This document shows positions 22,451 to 33,809 of a stretch of 64,000 bases of DNA, in pieces. Numbering within the stretch: the first letter of the stretch is position 1; the number at the start of each line of letters is the position of its first letter. Location of the stretch: the NCBI GenBank assembly GCA_933207985.1, contig OW240913.1, forward strand, positions 103,725,726 through 103,789,725, given 5' to 3'. This stretch comes from Pelobates cultripes. Its lineage: Eukaryota; Chordata; Amphibia; Anura; Pelobatidae. Made by a program: the position numbers and the translations under genes. The notes below the pieces were generated by a model. That model did not search any database and had not been told where the DNA came from. It saw nothing but the letters and a program-made list of their open reading frames with translations.

Positions 22451-23567
22451 TTGTGCCACACTTTTATTTGCTCTGCACTCATTACATCGCCCCCAATGCA
22501 ATGAGGAATGTTCAAGCTTAATGCAAAATTGTATGCAAATTTGTTTCCCTGCTTGCTCTAGGGAGAACTTCAACAGCCTGGAAAGTACCCCAGTGCAATT
22601 TGCACTGCAACAGTGGTAGGGAGTGTATTTTAAGAGGCAGAGTAGGCACCCCATCATTAGGCAGGTGACCACTTTGCCTAATGGGAAATCAATGGCACTG
22701 GCAAAACAACAAACAATGAAACACAAAGAAAAAGAAAAACCTTTAGTCCAATACATAATTGTTTTCTAATTTATGATATCTATGGCCATACTGAAACATT
22801 TATATGACTTTGGCCATAACCTTTAGGCAGTATTGTTACACTGAGCTGTAGTAGTTAGTCAGTGGATTTATTACCATACATTTTTGGGAAACAGTCCATA
22901 TAGTATAATTGGCAAAAGGCATACACCTTTCAGACTGAGGTTGTTATACAGCAAGGGGACACTCTTATTTAGAAAGTAAGTTAAAATTAAATATTATACT
23001 AGCTTAGTGTACTAATAATCTTAATTTTAATAATGATAGGAGTCAAGTATTTTGCATTAACTTTCTTTACTAACTCCATAGCAGCAAAAACAGGTAAAGT
23101 AAAGAACACAGTCAGAGTGTATATAAGTGAAAGCATATCCAGAGCACTGCCTCTCGACAAATGTGACATCACAAGTCCATAACCAAATGGATAACTTCGT
23201 ATGAAAATCCAGCTTTAAACTTGAAAATGATAATGGAAACCAATTCCTCCCATAGGCGCTGATGACTGGTTAAGCTGAAAGAAAAGAGATTAATTTCAGT
23301 GACACGGAACCGACTGTATGAATATATAACAGTGAGCGTACGTAAGCAGATGTTAATAAGTCTAAAGTTATCTAACGATATCAGATGTTATCATAACTAG
23401 AATTATTCACACATGCAAGAATGAAAATTCCATAACCAATAATAAGTCTCATACATGTCATATAGACATATAAAGTACTAGAATTCCCAAGTGTCCTATG
23501 ACCCAATAACTTACCTTATACCAGGGTTGGGAAGAACAAGAAGGAGGGGGGGGGAATACACGCCTCC

Positions 23568-24640
23568 TGTCATTATTAAAATGAAAATTATTAGTGTGGC
23601 GAAACTTACCTCGCCACTGGGTCCTGGAGAAGCCTGTGTTACAATATGCCTTTGTGACTATTCTCTCTTATGACAAATTGCCCTGCTTCCCTGGGTTATG
23701 GAGAAGCCTGATTGCCAGCCTCCTGCCTCGTGACTATGGCCTCCTCTCATCAGCCCATGCTAAACGTAAACCCCATGGCGATTTGACTGTGTTTGTGGGA
23801 TCTGAGCGCTGTTTGGATATAATGAGCGCTCAGATCCAAGCTATCTGGGGATAGGTTGAATGTGGGGGTTCTGTTCAGTATGATAGGAGTTATGTATTTT
23901 TGTGTATTTTTGCTGTTGTTGTGAATAGAGATATTTTCTGTACCTGGAGATAGTTGGCTTACCACACCCAGTTAAGCCAATTATCTTGCACAGCCTAACT
24001 CTGTGGAACTGGTTTGGGCTGGAAAGCCATGCTTGCAGTTGGTCACAAAGGACTTCGACCTAACTATTAAACCACTGGAGGGAATTGTGTAAAACTGTGT
24101 ATTTTCCTGCCTGTGATAATTACGTTAGCCCATTGTGTTCAGTAATTATAGCACAGGCAGAGGGGAGGATTTTGCTGGAATAAATGGGAGTGTTTTACTG
24201 TATATTACGTGTTTGACTGGTTGTTCCACAAAACCCTGTGGGTGGTACTTTATGTGTAAAATGTGTATATAAGATAATAAAGCCACAGCTCTGGCTGTTT
24301 CTGTTTGACCCTCAACATAGAGCCTTGTCTCATGATTGGGGAATACGACTGCATCTACACTAGGGGATTGCTATACTCTACATACTCCCCTAGCTATAAT
24401 CACTGAGCTCTTTTAAGAGCTTGTTCCAGCTTCGCTCTCGGCAGGAAGAGAGGTTCGGTCTGCAGTGCTTATGGTGTCTGGAGAAGTGCTTGAAACCCTC
24501 AGGAAGCACTAGGAGCATCCATCATCGGAGGTACTCGGTTGGAGTACAAGGAGCTACGTTACAATTAGTACACTATGCTAGTATAATCTTCAATTTTACC
24601 ACATGACAGGAGGCTTCATATTATGCAATTTTAACGCTTA
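23568..24640. repeat. Internal complementary region of the second DIRS, split by the LTR
   Basis: The outer pieces 23568-23594 (TCCTGTCATTATTAAAAT) and 24564-24640 (GTACACTATGCTAGTATAAT, AATTTTACCACATGACAGG) form one continuous ICR once the LTR is removed. They match the inverted 22985-23045 and the inverted 27095-27131, the two ends of the element. Confidence 0.82.
23595..24563 (+). mobile_element. Solo LTR inserted in the ICR of the second DIRS (target duplication ATTAG)
   Basis: The 969-bp block begins TGTGGCGAAAC and ends ACGTTACA, flanked by ATTAG at 23590-23594 and 24564-24568. Removing it with one copy of ATTAG restores the ICR. Inside are a TATA-like TATATAAGATAATAAA near 24265-24281 (which also contains AATAAA) and, downstream, an R/U5-like part. 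That part shares GGGGATTGCTATA and AAGAGCTTG with the LTR at 6468-7204 on the opposite strand. No internal region is present. Confidence 0.88.
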
Positions 24641-25632
24641 GGAAGAAGAGAAAATGTGGCGACGGACAGAAGTAGAATGTCCAAAACGTAGATTCGCGCT
24701 ACCAGTCCGCCGCTTGTAAGATATCCGAAAGTGACACACCCGCCATAAAAGCTGATGATGATGCTGCTCCGCGAACGGAGTGGGCACCGAAAGACGAGTC
24801 TATCCCAGGCATGCATAAGGAGCCATCTAATCCATCTGGACAGGGTGGTGACCGAAACCGGTCGCCTTCACATATGCCAGCAATGCTGTAACCACGCATA
24901 GTTAAGGGTCCGAGGCGAAGAACGGGTAGAAGACCGACGACGAATCCGGTTTAATTCGTTGGGAAATACGGAATGTGACTCTCTCCGGAGCGACCGTAAA
25001 AACGTTCACGTCAAAAGCGCACACATCTGAGACTCGTCGGAATGAGATGAGACACAGTAGGAAGGTAAATTTAGCCGTCAATTGTCGTAAGGATAGAAGT
25101 TTGTTAGATGGCTACACTCTCAAGAACCGAAGCACTACGTCCACATCCCATAGTTGTTGATATTTGGGAGCTGGAGGATGTCTGCGTTTGGTGCCTCGTA
25201 GTAGTTGACAGATCAGGGGGTCTTGACCAACTGCTCTCCCTTGAAACGGTACATGGGCTCTCGATATAGCATACCTGATTACATTAATGGTGAGGTATGA
25301 CTTACCTTCCTCGAAGAGTGAAAAGAGGAAATAGGTGCTGTAAAAGCCTCAAGGATCACACACCAACCTGTCCATGACCGCCAGGCAGATAGGTAACTTT
25401 TCCGTGTTCCTGGGGCCCAGGAATCCCACAGCAGATCTCTAGTTGCTGACGATAAGCCGTTGGTACACCATGCACCCCTGAAAGAGTCCAGGCCACTAAG
25501 GACAGGCATCCATCCATCCACAAGCATAGGATGTGTGTTCCCCACTGGGTCCCAGAGCCAGCTGTAAAACACTGGTAGTTGATGGTTGTTGCGCGAGGCA
25601 AACATCTGAAGGTTTAATAGGTTGAGAGGCAA
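24640..25632 (-). pseudogene. Tyrosine recombinase of the second DIRS, frame-broken
   Basis: Read on the minus strand. The linker after RNase H appears first (FASRNNHQLPVFYSWLW). The recombinase N-terminus follows (GLSSATRDLLWDSWAPGTRK, SYLSAWRSWTGWC). The catalytic Arg region is SFRRVSDVCAF near 25030-25060. GAHSVRGAASSSAFMAG carries the His and second Arg near 24740-24790, and ILQAADW with TFYF marks the Trp and nucleophilic Tyr. At least three frame changes separate these blocks. Compared with the DIRS at 5.9 kb (GHSIREASAS), the His-Arg motif differs, consistent with a separate lineage. Confidence 0.8.
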
Positions 25633-26486
25633 TAATCGAAAATTCCTTTCGGTAACTCCGTCAGATGATTAATGTAACGTACAGCAGAGACGTTGTCCAT
25701 CCGAAGGAGAATACAGCAATTGGATTGCCCTTTTGCCAGGCTGCAGATGGCGAAGGATTTGGCCAATAATTTCAGGCAGTTGTTGTGTATCGTGAGTTGC
25801 TGGGTTTTCCATACTCCTTCTGTGGATGCGTCCCCATTGGTAACACCCCATCCCCACCGGCTGGTGTCTGACTCCAGTATGAAGTCCGGGTGGCTGCCAA
25901 ACATGGCTCGACTATTCCATGCTTGCATGCAATTGAGCCACCATTCAAGTTCTTGACGAACCTCATCTGTCAGCGCAACCGGCTGGTTGTATGTGGGGTT
26001 TCGTCTGAGGAAGCGGGTCTTCAGCCATTGCATGGCACGGTAGTGCAGAGGGCCTGGAAATATGGCTTGGATTGAGGAGGACAATCCGGGCGAGTTGCCT
26101 CAGTGGGATGGAGTAGAGCTTGAGGACCCTGCGGATCTCCTTCTGAATGGCGGAAGGTGGTGCGTGCAGGACCAGGTGTCTATCTCGAAGTCCAGGAATT
26201 GAATTGTCTGGGTGGGAGTCAGTGCAGACTTAGCCCTGTTGACAATGAATCCCAGAGATTCCAACAAGTTTAGATCCCTTAAATTTATTACTGGTCTGAA
26301 GTCCCCGGTTTTCTTGCAAACGAGAAACATGTTGCTAAAGAAGTCCTCTTGTCTGAGTGCAGGTTGGATTGTGCCCTTCGTGCGCAATTCACAGAGTTCC
26401 AATTCTATGAGATGAGCATCCGTGGCGGAGAGGCACTGGGAGTAAAGGGTGTGGTTCTGTATAGGGAACAGAATAGGAATACACAA
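25614..26486 (-). pseudogene. RT and RNase H of the second DIRS, internally deleted
   Basis: The RT N-terminus is present (LCELRTKGTIQPA, FLVCKKTGDFRPVINLRDLN). It then jumps directly to ESLGFIVNRAKSALTPTQ, the part after the catalytic loop, so the palm with its YxDD motif is missing (a deletion of roughly 120 residues). RNase H follows: ESDTSRWGWGV gives the first Asp and RMDNVSAVRYIN the third acidic position, while the usual ELLA Glu is replaced by Lys (LKLLAKSF). A short frame change lies near 26090. Confidence 0.8.
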
Positions 26487-27045
26487 AAAAAGGAAACAGC
26501 GCTAAAATAAACTAATACTATAAATGGAGAGAATAAGAGGCAGCAAACCTAAAAATAGGGTTTCCTCGAAGCCCTAATAACAAGGATAGTACAAAAGACA
26601 AGACAAATAAAGGTTGCGCCAAAGCTGACTATAGTACAGCTAATTGTGAACAAAGTCCAAAATATAGTGGTAAATCTTAAGAAAAAACCTTTAAAAAAGA
26701 GAGATACCAAAACAAAGGCCTTAATTATGCCTGATGGACAGCCTGTGTAGTGGAATATTCTCTGTATGGACTAAATGGAGACTGCTTCTTTGGATCCATA
26801 TGTGAAGAGAGAAGATAATGGTGCAATACGTCTAGTACAGAAGGTGGATAACAGGAAGAAAAGGTCTACAGTAATCCTACTCATGTGCAGTAGAGCTTAA
26901 ACTAGCTCTAGTGTGGATGGCATACAGTGGTACAATCCCCGCTTATAGGATACATAGAGAGGTATTGGTCTTTTGATCGGTATGTGAAAAAGAGAGAGAA
27001 ATTATGGTGCAATAAGGCTAGTACAGATGGATAAATAGTTGAATT
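26480..27045 (-). repeat. Insertion related to the 38.5-kb snapback family
   Basis: The minus-strand end TTTTAGCGCTGTTTCCTTTTTTT resembles the 3' tail of the element at 38494-39950 (TGAGCGCTGATTTTTCC). ACAATCCCCGCTTATAGGAT at 26930-26955 parallels ATAATCCCCACCTATGGATT at 38962-38985. It replaces the expected gag of the second DIRS. A target duplication was not found, so the boundaries are approximate. Confidence 0.45.
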
Positions 27046-29829
27046 TATGTTATCTGTTTTTTCTTTGCTGCTATGGAGTTAGTAAAGAAAGTTAATGCAA
27101 AATATGAAGCCTCCTGTCATGTGGTAAAATTAAAAAGCAGGCAGAATTATGCCACATTTTGTTTTATTACATACTGCTACAAGTTGGACAGCAGATTTCC
27201 TTAAATCCATTAACAGGGCAAATCCATGGACTTTATTTTGTAAAAAGCTATTCTGTGGCAACGTTCTCAAAATAAAAGCATCGCCATGGATACGAATGAA
27301 ACATTCACTCTGATTGCTCTACTTTTCCGACGTTGTCCCTGAATTGCTCTTTATAAATAACCCACAGCGTGTCCACTATTTCTCCAGTGAGAAACATATA
27401 TGCTGCAAAGACTTTACAGTTTCATGATAATAGCAGGGCAAAATGATATGTTGTGCTATTCAAAAAGATAACACAATTATCTTGAAATTGTTTTCTAATT
27501 AAAAGCATAAGAACGAAACACTGCGTACAGTTTTACGTCAGCTATATCTACTGCAAGTTGGATATTAATAGTATATTTAATAATATGGTTTTGTGCACCT
27601 AAGTCATTATGTTTAGTACTTTTCCATTGAGAAAAAAATACATGAGAGAATAAGCACAGTATTTTTAACAAACACATAATGGCATTTTTTAAAATTACTT
27701 TGTGAATACTGGCTGAATCCATTTTGTTCTGAAATACGCACAATAAGAAAATTTTAATTTAATATTAGAGAGAATTGTGAGTTAGTTTATATGTAATCTG
27801 CCAATAAGCATGCATTTACCTGCACTTCTTCCCTTGATGTTCAACTGAGGACGCAGAAGTTCTACATAATTCATAACCTCTGCTGTATCGAATCCAACCG
27901 AACGCAGGCAAGCAGTTCAGAACATCTGTGGGGTCTATATGCTAAGCATGACATTTATTTAGCAAATGTATCCACTTTCACTTGGCTCACTACATTTCAA
28001 TTTGGCTGATAAAATTCCCATTTGATTTACTGTATTTTCGATTGACTTAACTATAGCTATAGTGAGCCAAATGGTTCCCTGCTATTTTCTAATGTATCCC
28101 ATTGCATCTGCTACCATCAGCTTTCATTTAGTTGAGCTTGGACAGTAAATGAAAATGTAAAAAGAAAACATGTATATATTTATATCATATTCTGTAGAAG
28201 ATAGCGGTTGTATGTTGTTGTGACACTGGCAATATATACAATATGTATTTATATTGCTTAGTACACTTTAAAACCTTAAGGGGCATAATATATTTGCACA
28301 AACTAAGTGCTAATGCAGTCATTTAAGTGATGTTCACTGCTTTCTTTGTCGCAGTATGATAAGGGGTGGGCGTAGACAAGTGACATTAATGCATTCACCT
28401 TTAATAGGCTTTTATGTTAAATGCACAGCTATTGTAGAACATTACTTCAAAGCCTTGTTAGGACACACAGGTTTACATTATCAGAGTGCCGGCTTCCTTC
28501 TTGCAGGCTTAGCACTTTTATTTTTACTTTTCATGGCTTCTCAGGGTTGAAAGACATATGTGGTGAAAGCCTTTAAGTATTTCTAACAATTTATATAAAC
28601 TGTGAGTTATGTCCAGAGTATCTCCTCTCACATGTTTGACTGTCTCAAAAAGTAAAAATGTTTGAAAAAGGAACTAAACAAGTTCAAGTTTTACTGCTTA
28701 TTTAAAAAAAAGTCTGTAAATCATTACATAAAGAGGTGCTGGAATTAAAGCAATATCCACACATAATTTCCGATGTAGCTGGAGTTGTTCCTATGTAGCT
28801 GGAGTTATAGGATACAATATTTTTTTCCCCTCACACAAACTCCAGTGCTCTCTGGCTTTCATTGTCTGATGCATATATCTGGGTATGGGGCACTGCAATG
28901 CTAATGGGAAGATGTCAGGTTCGGAACACTGCTAAAGTGATACTAGGTGTACTTCTTTCCGTGGTCATATTGTGTGTACAACTTTTTTTGTGTGTACATC
29001 TTTTAAAAATGGCAGTGTATTAATAATGCTCCCTAGACAGAAGAACTCCATTTTAAATGGTGCCATTAAATTAAGTTTAGGGGGTATTTTGCTGTAACTG
29101 TGGTTTTCATTGCTCTAGGAAACTATACATGTAGGTAAGGGTTTCACCTGCACCAACGTTGCTACGAAATGTACCTCTTACCTTTCTCAAGAAGGTTTGT
29201 CTAGTTGACATTGATGGGAGTTAGAGTCCACAGCAGTCTTTAGATTTTGATGATTGGACTTGGCAGAGGTACACTGCTGTACTCTTGCACTTGGTACCAC
29301 ACTTTACTCCGCACTTTACATCAGTACACCATTATGAACAGAATTGCAGTGATGCAATAACATTGAAATGTTCCTTTGTGATGGGCTCTAATATAAAGTG
29401 AATATTCTTCTCTGAGCTGTTTCTATACTTAATCTTTTGTTGGGGAGCCGGGGGGGAGTATTTAGATTTTTTTCCGTTTTACATAACAAAGAGTCAAGGT
29501 ACATTCTCCATCATGTAAGACAAGGGCTGCAGACTGAGTCTCTGTGGTAAATTTCTCAGGTCTCTTACACTGCCATGGACTTTTCACCAAATTTCTGCCC
29601 GTTAGAAATAACACACACAGGACCACACAGTACCAGGCATTGTATTTCAATCAAGCCTTTTCATTTTTTCCTTCACAGCAAAATGGATATATAAATTATT
29701 AGTCTAGGGTGTTACACTTTATTCAGCCAATCACAGATTGGAACAGTATTCTTTGCAAACCAAGCAATTCTAACACATCACGTACAATTCTGTATGTTAG
29801 GGGTAGATAAGCAAATCTTCTCAGCATAA

Positions 29830-30660
29830 CTCAGGGTGGGGTGGAATACGTGTTTTGCAAGGTGGGATCCCTCTCCGGCCCCAGGTCTGTATGAGGGCTA
29901 GCATCTGTTTTACACAGACTTTTTGACTTTTATAGTCCTAGTCTATCCCCTTCAAGGGGAGGTCAAAAGATGGTGATGGTAGTGTCTGCCGTCTGCGTGG
30001 TTGATGCGATGAGGACAAGCCTTAGGCAGGTCTCGGCCCAGATAGGTATGTAAGGGATTTTGCAACCTGCGTCTTGAGTGTGTTGCCCCGAGCAGGTCTC
30101 TCCGCTTCTGGGCATGCTTTTCCCCGTTCTCCTTGTTGAAGCTTGTCTTCCAGCCTCAGCCAGAATCGGTGAAAGGTCTCGTCAAGTTGCTATAGAAACA
30201 GCATTATGGGGGCTGTATGAAGCGTGCGCCACGTTGGTCGGTGTGCAAGTATGTCGCCATCTTAGTTAGATCTGAATCGGCTCTTATGCCACTGTAACCA
30301 GCCACTGGTTACAGTCCGGAGGGGACTGGGATGACCCCCACCTGTCTGGGGGGGAGCGAGGGGAATAGGAGTGCTGCAGGTCTCTTCCACGAGTCAGCAG
30401 GCGAGGAAATCGTCCGCCTCTACACAGCTTTGCTCACAGTAGGCCACAACAGGCTTTTCCGGGCATTCAGTAATGTAAAATCACATGAAAGGTAGCAAAC
30501 TGCTTGCCTATCAGGTGCTCCTGACCTGAATTATGCTTGTGGGAAGATGTATAACTGCAGTAGCTGGGGTTTATGCCCCAAATTCTGCCACAATCTGAGG
30601 AGATCAGTCACTGCATGTCTGTTCAGGGAGAAGGTCAGGCTCTGCTAGCATTGCCCTTTT
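29830..30660. repeat. GC-rich block of unknown type (possible Tx1/L1 5' region)
   Basis: The base composition is distinctly richer in G+C than the flanks. On the minus strand AAGATGGCGAC (near 30252) followed by a Lys/Arg-rich frame resembles the 5' part of vertebrate L1-type ORF1, but there are stops and no firm motif. It could equally be an unrecognised repeat. Confidence 0.3.
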
Positions 30661-31420
30661 TAAGTCACAAGTATGTCTTCAGTATTAAGAAGCACTAATC
30701 ACTTTTGTATATTTTTCACTCTGTTGTAAGTATTGCACTGTGCAATAATAACATAAAAATGTAAGTGTAGACAGAAAAAGGAAACAATGAAAGGAACAAT
30801 GAGCATATTTTAAATAATTGACTTTTCTGTAAAGCTTAATGTTGTTTAAGCTGTCATTGAAGACGTAGAAGAAATCCAACAAAAACTGGAAGAACTAATG
30901 GAATGATGACAATACAAACAAAGATAACCATATTATGCATTTGTTTAGAAATCCGGAATGCTCTGTTACGTGTATGTGATTGAAGTTAGACGTTTGTGCC
31001 TGTGCAAGATTACAAATACACAAGAGAGATGAGCTTTTTTAATCTTCGTGTTCTAAAACAAAAGCAGAAAGTCAAACAAATTAATCAAAACTTGCACTGA
31101 CCTTTCAAAACAATATCATACAAAATATTATGGCAGCTTGCTACAATGACCCTAGAACTCCTTTGGCTTAGTTCAAACTTACTTCTTACTTTTTATCAGA
31201 TAAAACGTTGTTTCTGCACACTTTTCTTTTAATGACTATTGATTAGATAATGACAGCTGTTTAGTTTAATTTAGATTGCAACCAGAGCTACCAAGGCCCA
31301 TATTAACTTAATTTAACTCACTGATAACAATTACCTATTTTTCATTTAGTTCTGTTTCACTTAAAAGGGACTCTGTGCTTTGGTGTACACTATACGATTT
31401 GGTGAAAATCATCAGCTAAG

Positions 31421-31862
31421 TAAGGGACCACTATAGCGATAGGAACAAGTCATCTATTCCTAACACTGTAGTGTCCAACTAACTATGTAGATATCTGGGT
31501 CGCCCAGTATAAAGGAAAAAAAACAACAACTTTACTTACATTTCAGCCTTTGCCACATTGGTCCCCACGTTGCCGCCCGCCCTGAGACCATCAAGATTGA
31601 TGATCTCAGCCAATCCATTGTTTTCCCATAGGGAAGCATTTGTCGGCTATCAAGTGCTCTCTGTGAGCAGAAATTGATTAAGGAACGAGTCTGACTGGAT
31701 TCTCATTAGGTAAGAAATTAGGTAAGCACTTTTGGTCGTCTGAACGACGTTAGACGTCCTCACGCTATGCATGAGGACCTCTAGTGTCATCGGAATACCC
31801 ATAGGAAATGCTTTCCTATGGGGAGGTCTAATGCGCGTGACCAATGCCGCGCATGTGCACAC
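31421..31862. mobile_element. T2/Kolobok-like MITE sequence, one end recognisable
   Basis: Starts TAAGGGACCACTATAGCGAT. Contains the internal block CCATAGGAAATGCTTTCCTATG and TGCGCGTGACC-ATGCCGCGCATG, which correspond to the centre of the complete MITE at 33308-33809. The other terminus was not found. Confidence 0.5.
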
Positions 31863-32842
31863 TTGTTTTTATATGTTCTATTTATGTGCATTATAAGGGC
31901 ATTTTGCCCACAACCAAAATGGAGACTTGTGCAAGACCTACATGGTTTAACAACCGATACACAGTAAGTGACGTTCCGCTGTGAGAGCGGGAACGAATTC
32001 CAGCTGCTAATTATGATTGAATCAGGACAGGATATTTAAACATACCGGACGGAAGATTCTACAGCACTGAAGATGGCGAAAGCTGATACGCTTTTGGTGT
32101 TTTACACATATTGATTTATGGGACTGGACTTGGTGAAGACCAGTGTTGCGGTGACATTTTCTATATAATATTAATTCACACTGCGTTATCTTTTGGACTC
32201 CAGTCCTTTATTCCCTTTTTAATTGTTTTCAATAAATTGTTACCTTTATCTACTGATCTGGTACTCCTCTCTTGGCACTAAATTGTTGAGCCTGTATACG
32301 CTGATCACATAAAGCCTGGCACGGCTCCTGCTTTGTGAGTTTGTTTCTTCTCACCTTGCTGCATTTATTTTGGTTATCTACAGAAAGCACAATGTTTTTA
32401 TTATTTTTATTTCCACAGGCATACTGAGCCTGTGCTGTTAGAAAATACATTTAAGTATACCTTGTTTGTACACTTTGGGTGTATATATTCTTTACTTCAG
32501 TTATTAGTTACTGCCATTAAGTACTTGGGTTTGTCTCAATGCTGGTAATCTCTAAAAATTTAAATATTAAAAAAACTAAACTCAGGAAATAAGTCAATAG
32601 GAATATAACCACAGTTGCCATATATGGCTTGGCGTCTAAAATGCATTCTCCTGTTATTGACTTTTACACGGGGCACCAGTCCTGTTTTTATATTAGAAGG
32701 AGAGACATGCAAGAGGGTAAGGTGTTGAATCCATGGTGTTGAATTGTTTACTATATTGAAAATACGATCAGATCCTTTCAGAGTACGGATAGTATTCCTG
32801 ATAATTAATATGTCTGACTGGTATCATTCTATAATTTTGTAG

Positions 32843-33009
32843 ATTTCTTCCCATCTATAGAGGACCAAGTCACACCTACAAGGTACAGAGGCTAATGGAG
32901 TGCACGTGTTACAGTTTCCGAATTCAGGCTGTAAATGATGCTGGGGAAGGACCATATTCTGACATTTGTACATTCAGCACAACCAAATGTGTTCCTCCAA
33001 CCATTAAAG
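32843..33009 (+). CDS. FNDC3A: FNDC3A internal exon (fibronectin type III module)
   Basis: This exon completes an FN3 module: IYRGPSHTYKVQRL, then CYSFRIQAVNDAGEGPYSD, then the inter-module linker FSTTKCVPPTIK. The start is chosen at the TTTTGTAG acceptor ending at 32842. A second possible acceptor (CTATAG, ending 32860) is also in frame, but it would delete the residues FLPIYR, which belong to the conserved strand before RGPSHTYK. The exon takes one base to complete the Arg codon begun at 19466-19467. It ends at AAAG/GTGAGT, leaving a single G for the next exon. It is separated from its neighbours by introns of 13.4 and 7.6 kb, both filled by transposons. Confidence 0.9.
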
Positions 33010-33307
33010 GTGAGTTCGGCTTGGTGCCAACTGATCACAATGGAATTCTAGCACCACTAGCAAAACACTTTGCACACACAAAATAAAAACAACAGAAATC
33101 TAGCAAATACAAATATATTTCTAGTTCTTGCCACACTATTTCATATGAATTAACCAATTTAGATCTTAAAGTAGACTTATCATTTTAAAAAGAAATAAAG
33201 GAGCTTCAAGTATACAAATGTATTAACAGCAAATGTATACATTGATATGTATACTTACTGAAAACGGAATCTAAACATATTGTTTTACAAATTGGCACCA
33301 ACCAGTA

Positions 33308-33809
33308 TTAAAGGACCACTCTAGGCACCCAGACCACTTCAGCTTAATGAAGTGGTCTGGGTGCCAGGTCCAGCTAGGGTTAACCCATTTTTTCATAAAC
33401 ATAGCAGTTTCAGAGAAACTGCTATGTTTATGAATGGGTTAAGCCTTCCCCTATTTCCTCTAGTGGTTGTCTCATTGACAGCCGCTAGAGGCGCTTGCGT
33501 GCTTCTCACTGTGATTTTCACAGTGAGAGCACGCCAGCGTCCATAGGAAAGCATTATGAATGCTTTCCTATGTGACCAGCTGAATGCGCGCGCAGCTCTT
33601 GCCGCGTGTGCGCATTCAGCTGACGGGGAGGAGAAGAGGAGGATCGGAGGAGGAGAGCTCTCCGCCCAGCGCTGGAAAAAGGTAAGTTTTAACCCCTTTC
33701 CCCTTTCCAGAGCCGGGTGGGAGGGGGACCCTGAGGGTGGGGGCACCCTCAGGGCACTATAGTGCCAGGAAAATGAGTATGTTTTCCTGGCACTATAGTG
33801 GTCCTTTAA
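33308..33809. mobile_element. T2/Kolobok-type MITE with TTAA target duplication
   Basis: Flanked by TTAA at 33308-33311 and 33806-33809. The ends are AAAGGACCACT and AGTGGTCCTTT, the AAAGGRR class of ends described for Xenopus T2 elements. Inside are further hairpins: GACCACTTCAGCTTAATGAAGTGGTC at the left, CATAGCAGTTTCAGAGAAACTGCTATG, CATAGGAAAGCATTATGAATGCTTTCCTATG in the centre, and TGCCAGGAAAA-TTTTCCTGGCA at the right. There is no coding capacity. Confidence 0.85.

Larger units (their letters stand above)
22985..27131 (-). mobile_element. Second DIRS element (minus strand), with LTR inserted in its ICR
   Basis: Its inverted ends are recognised by the block GCATTAACTTTCTTTACTAA followed by CTCCATAGCAGC, present at 23054-23085 and inverted at 27070-27104. 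In the minus direction the order is left terminal repeat, RT, RNase H, recombinase, ICR and right terminal repeat. The ICR matches the two outer ends joined: the right end (ATTAGTACACTA-GCTAGTATAAT) plus the left end (AATTTTACCACATGACAGG). The gag region is missing and replaced by another insertion (about 26480-27045). The element is clearly dead and belongs to a different lineage from the DIRS at 5.9 kb. Confidence 0.85.
19468..32842 (+). other. FNDC3A: FNDC3A intron, transposon-filled
   Basis: A 13.4-kb intron between two FN3 exons. It holds a TG/TA microsatellite, a mariner fragment, the second DIRS with its LTR, a GC-rich block near 29.8-30.7 kb and T2-like MITE sequence at 31.4-31.9 kb. 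In 19.5-22.0 kb and 27.1-29.8 kb I see only AT-rich DNA without recognisable genes. Confidence 0.75.

Noticed and set aside
32861..33009. Exon start at 32861 after CTATAG
   Set aside because: In frame, but it loses residues that complete the FN3 strand; the TTTTGTAG acceptor at 32842 gives the expected continuous sequence. Kept as a possible minor isoform.
33393..33762. ORFs of 68-117 residues in the T2 MITE
   Set aside because: They lie in a hairpin-rich, non-coding MITE and overlap on both strands.
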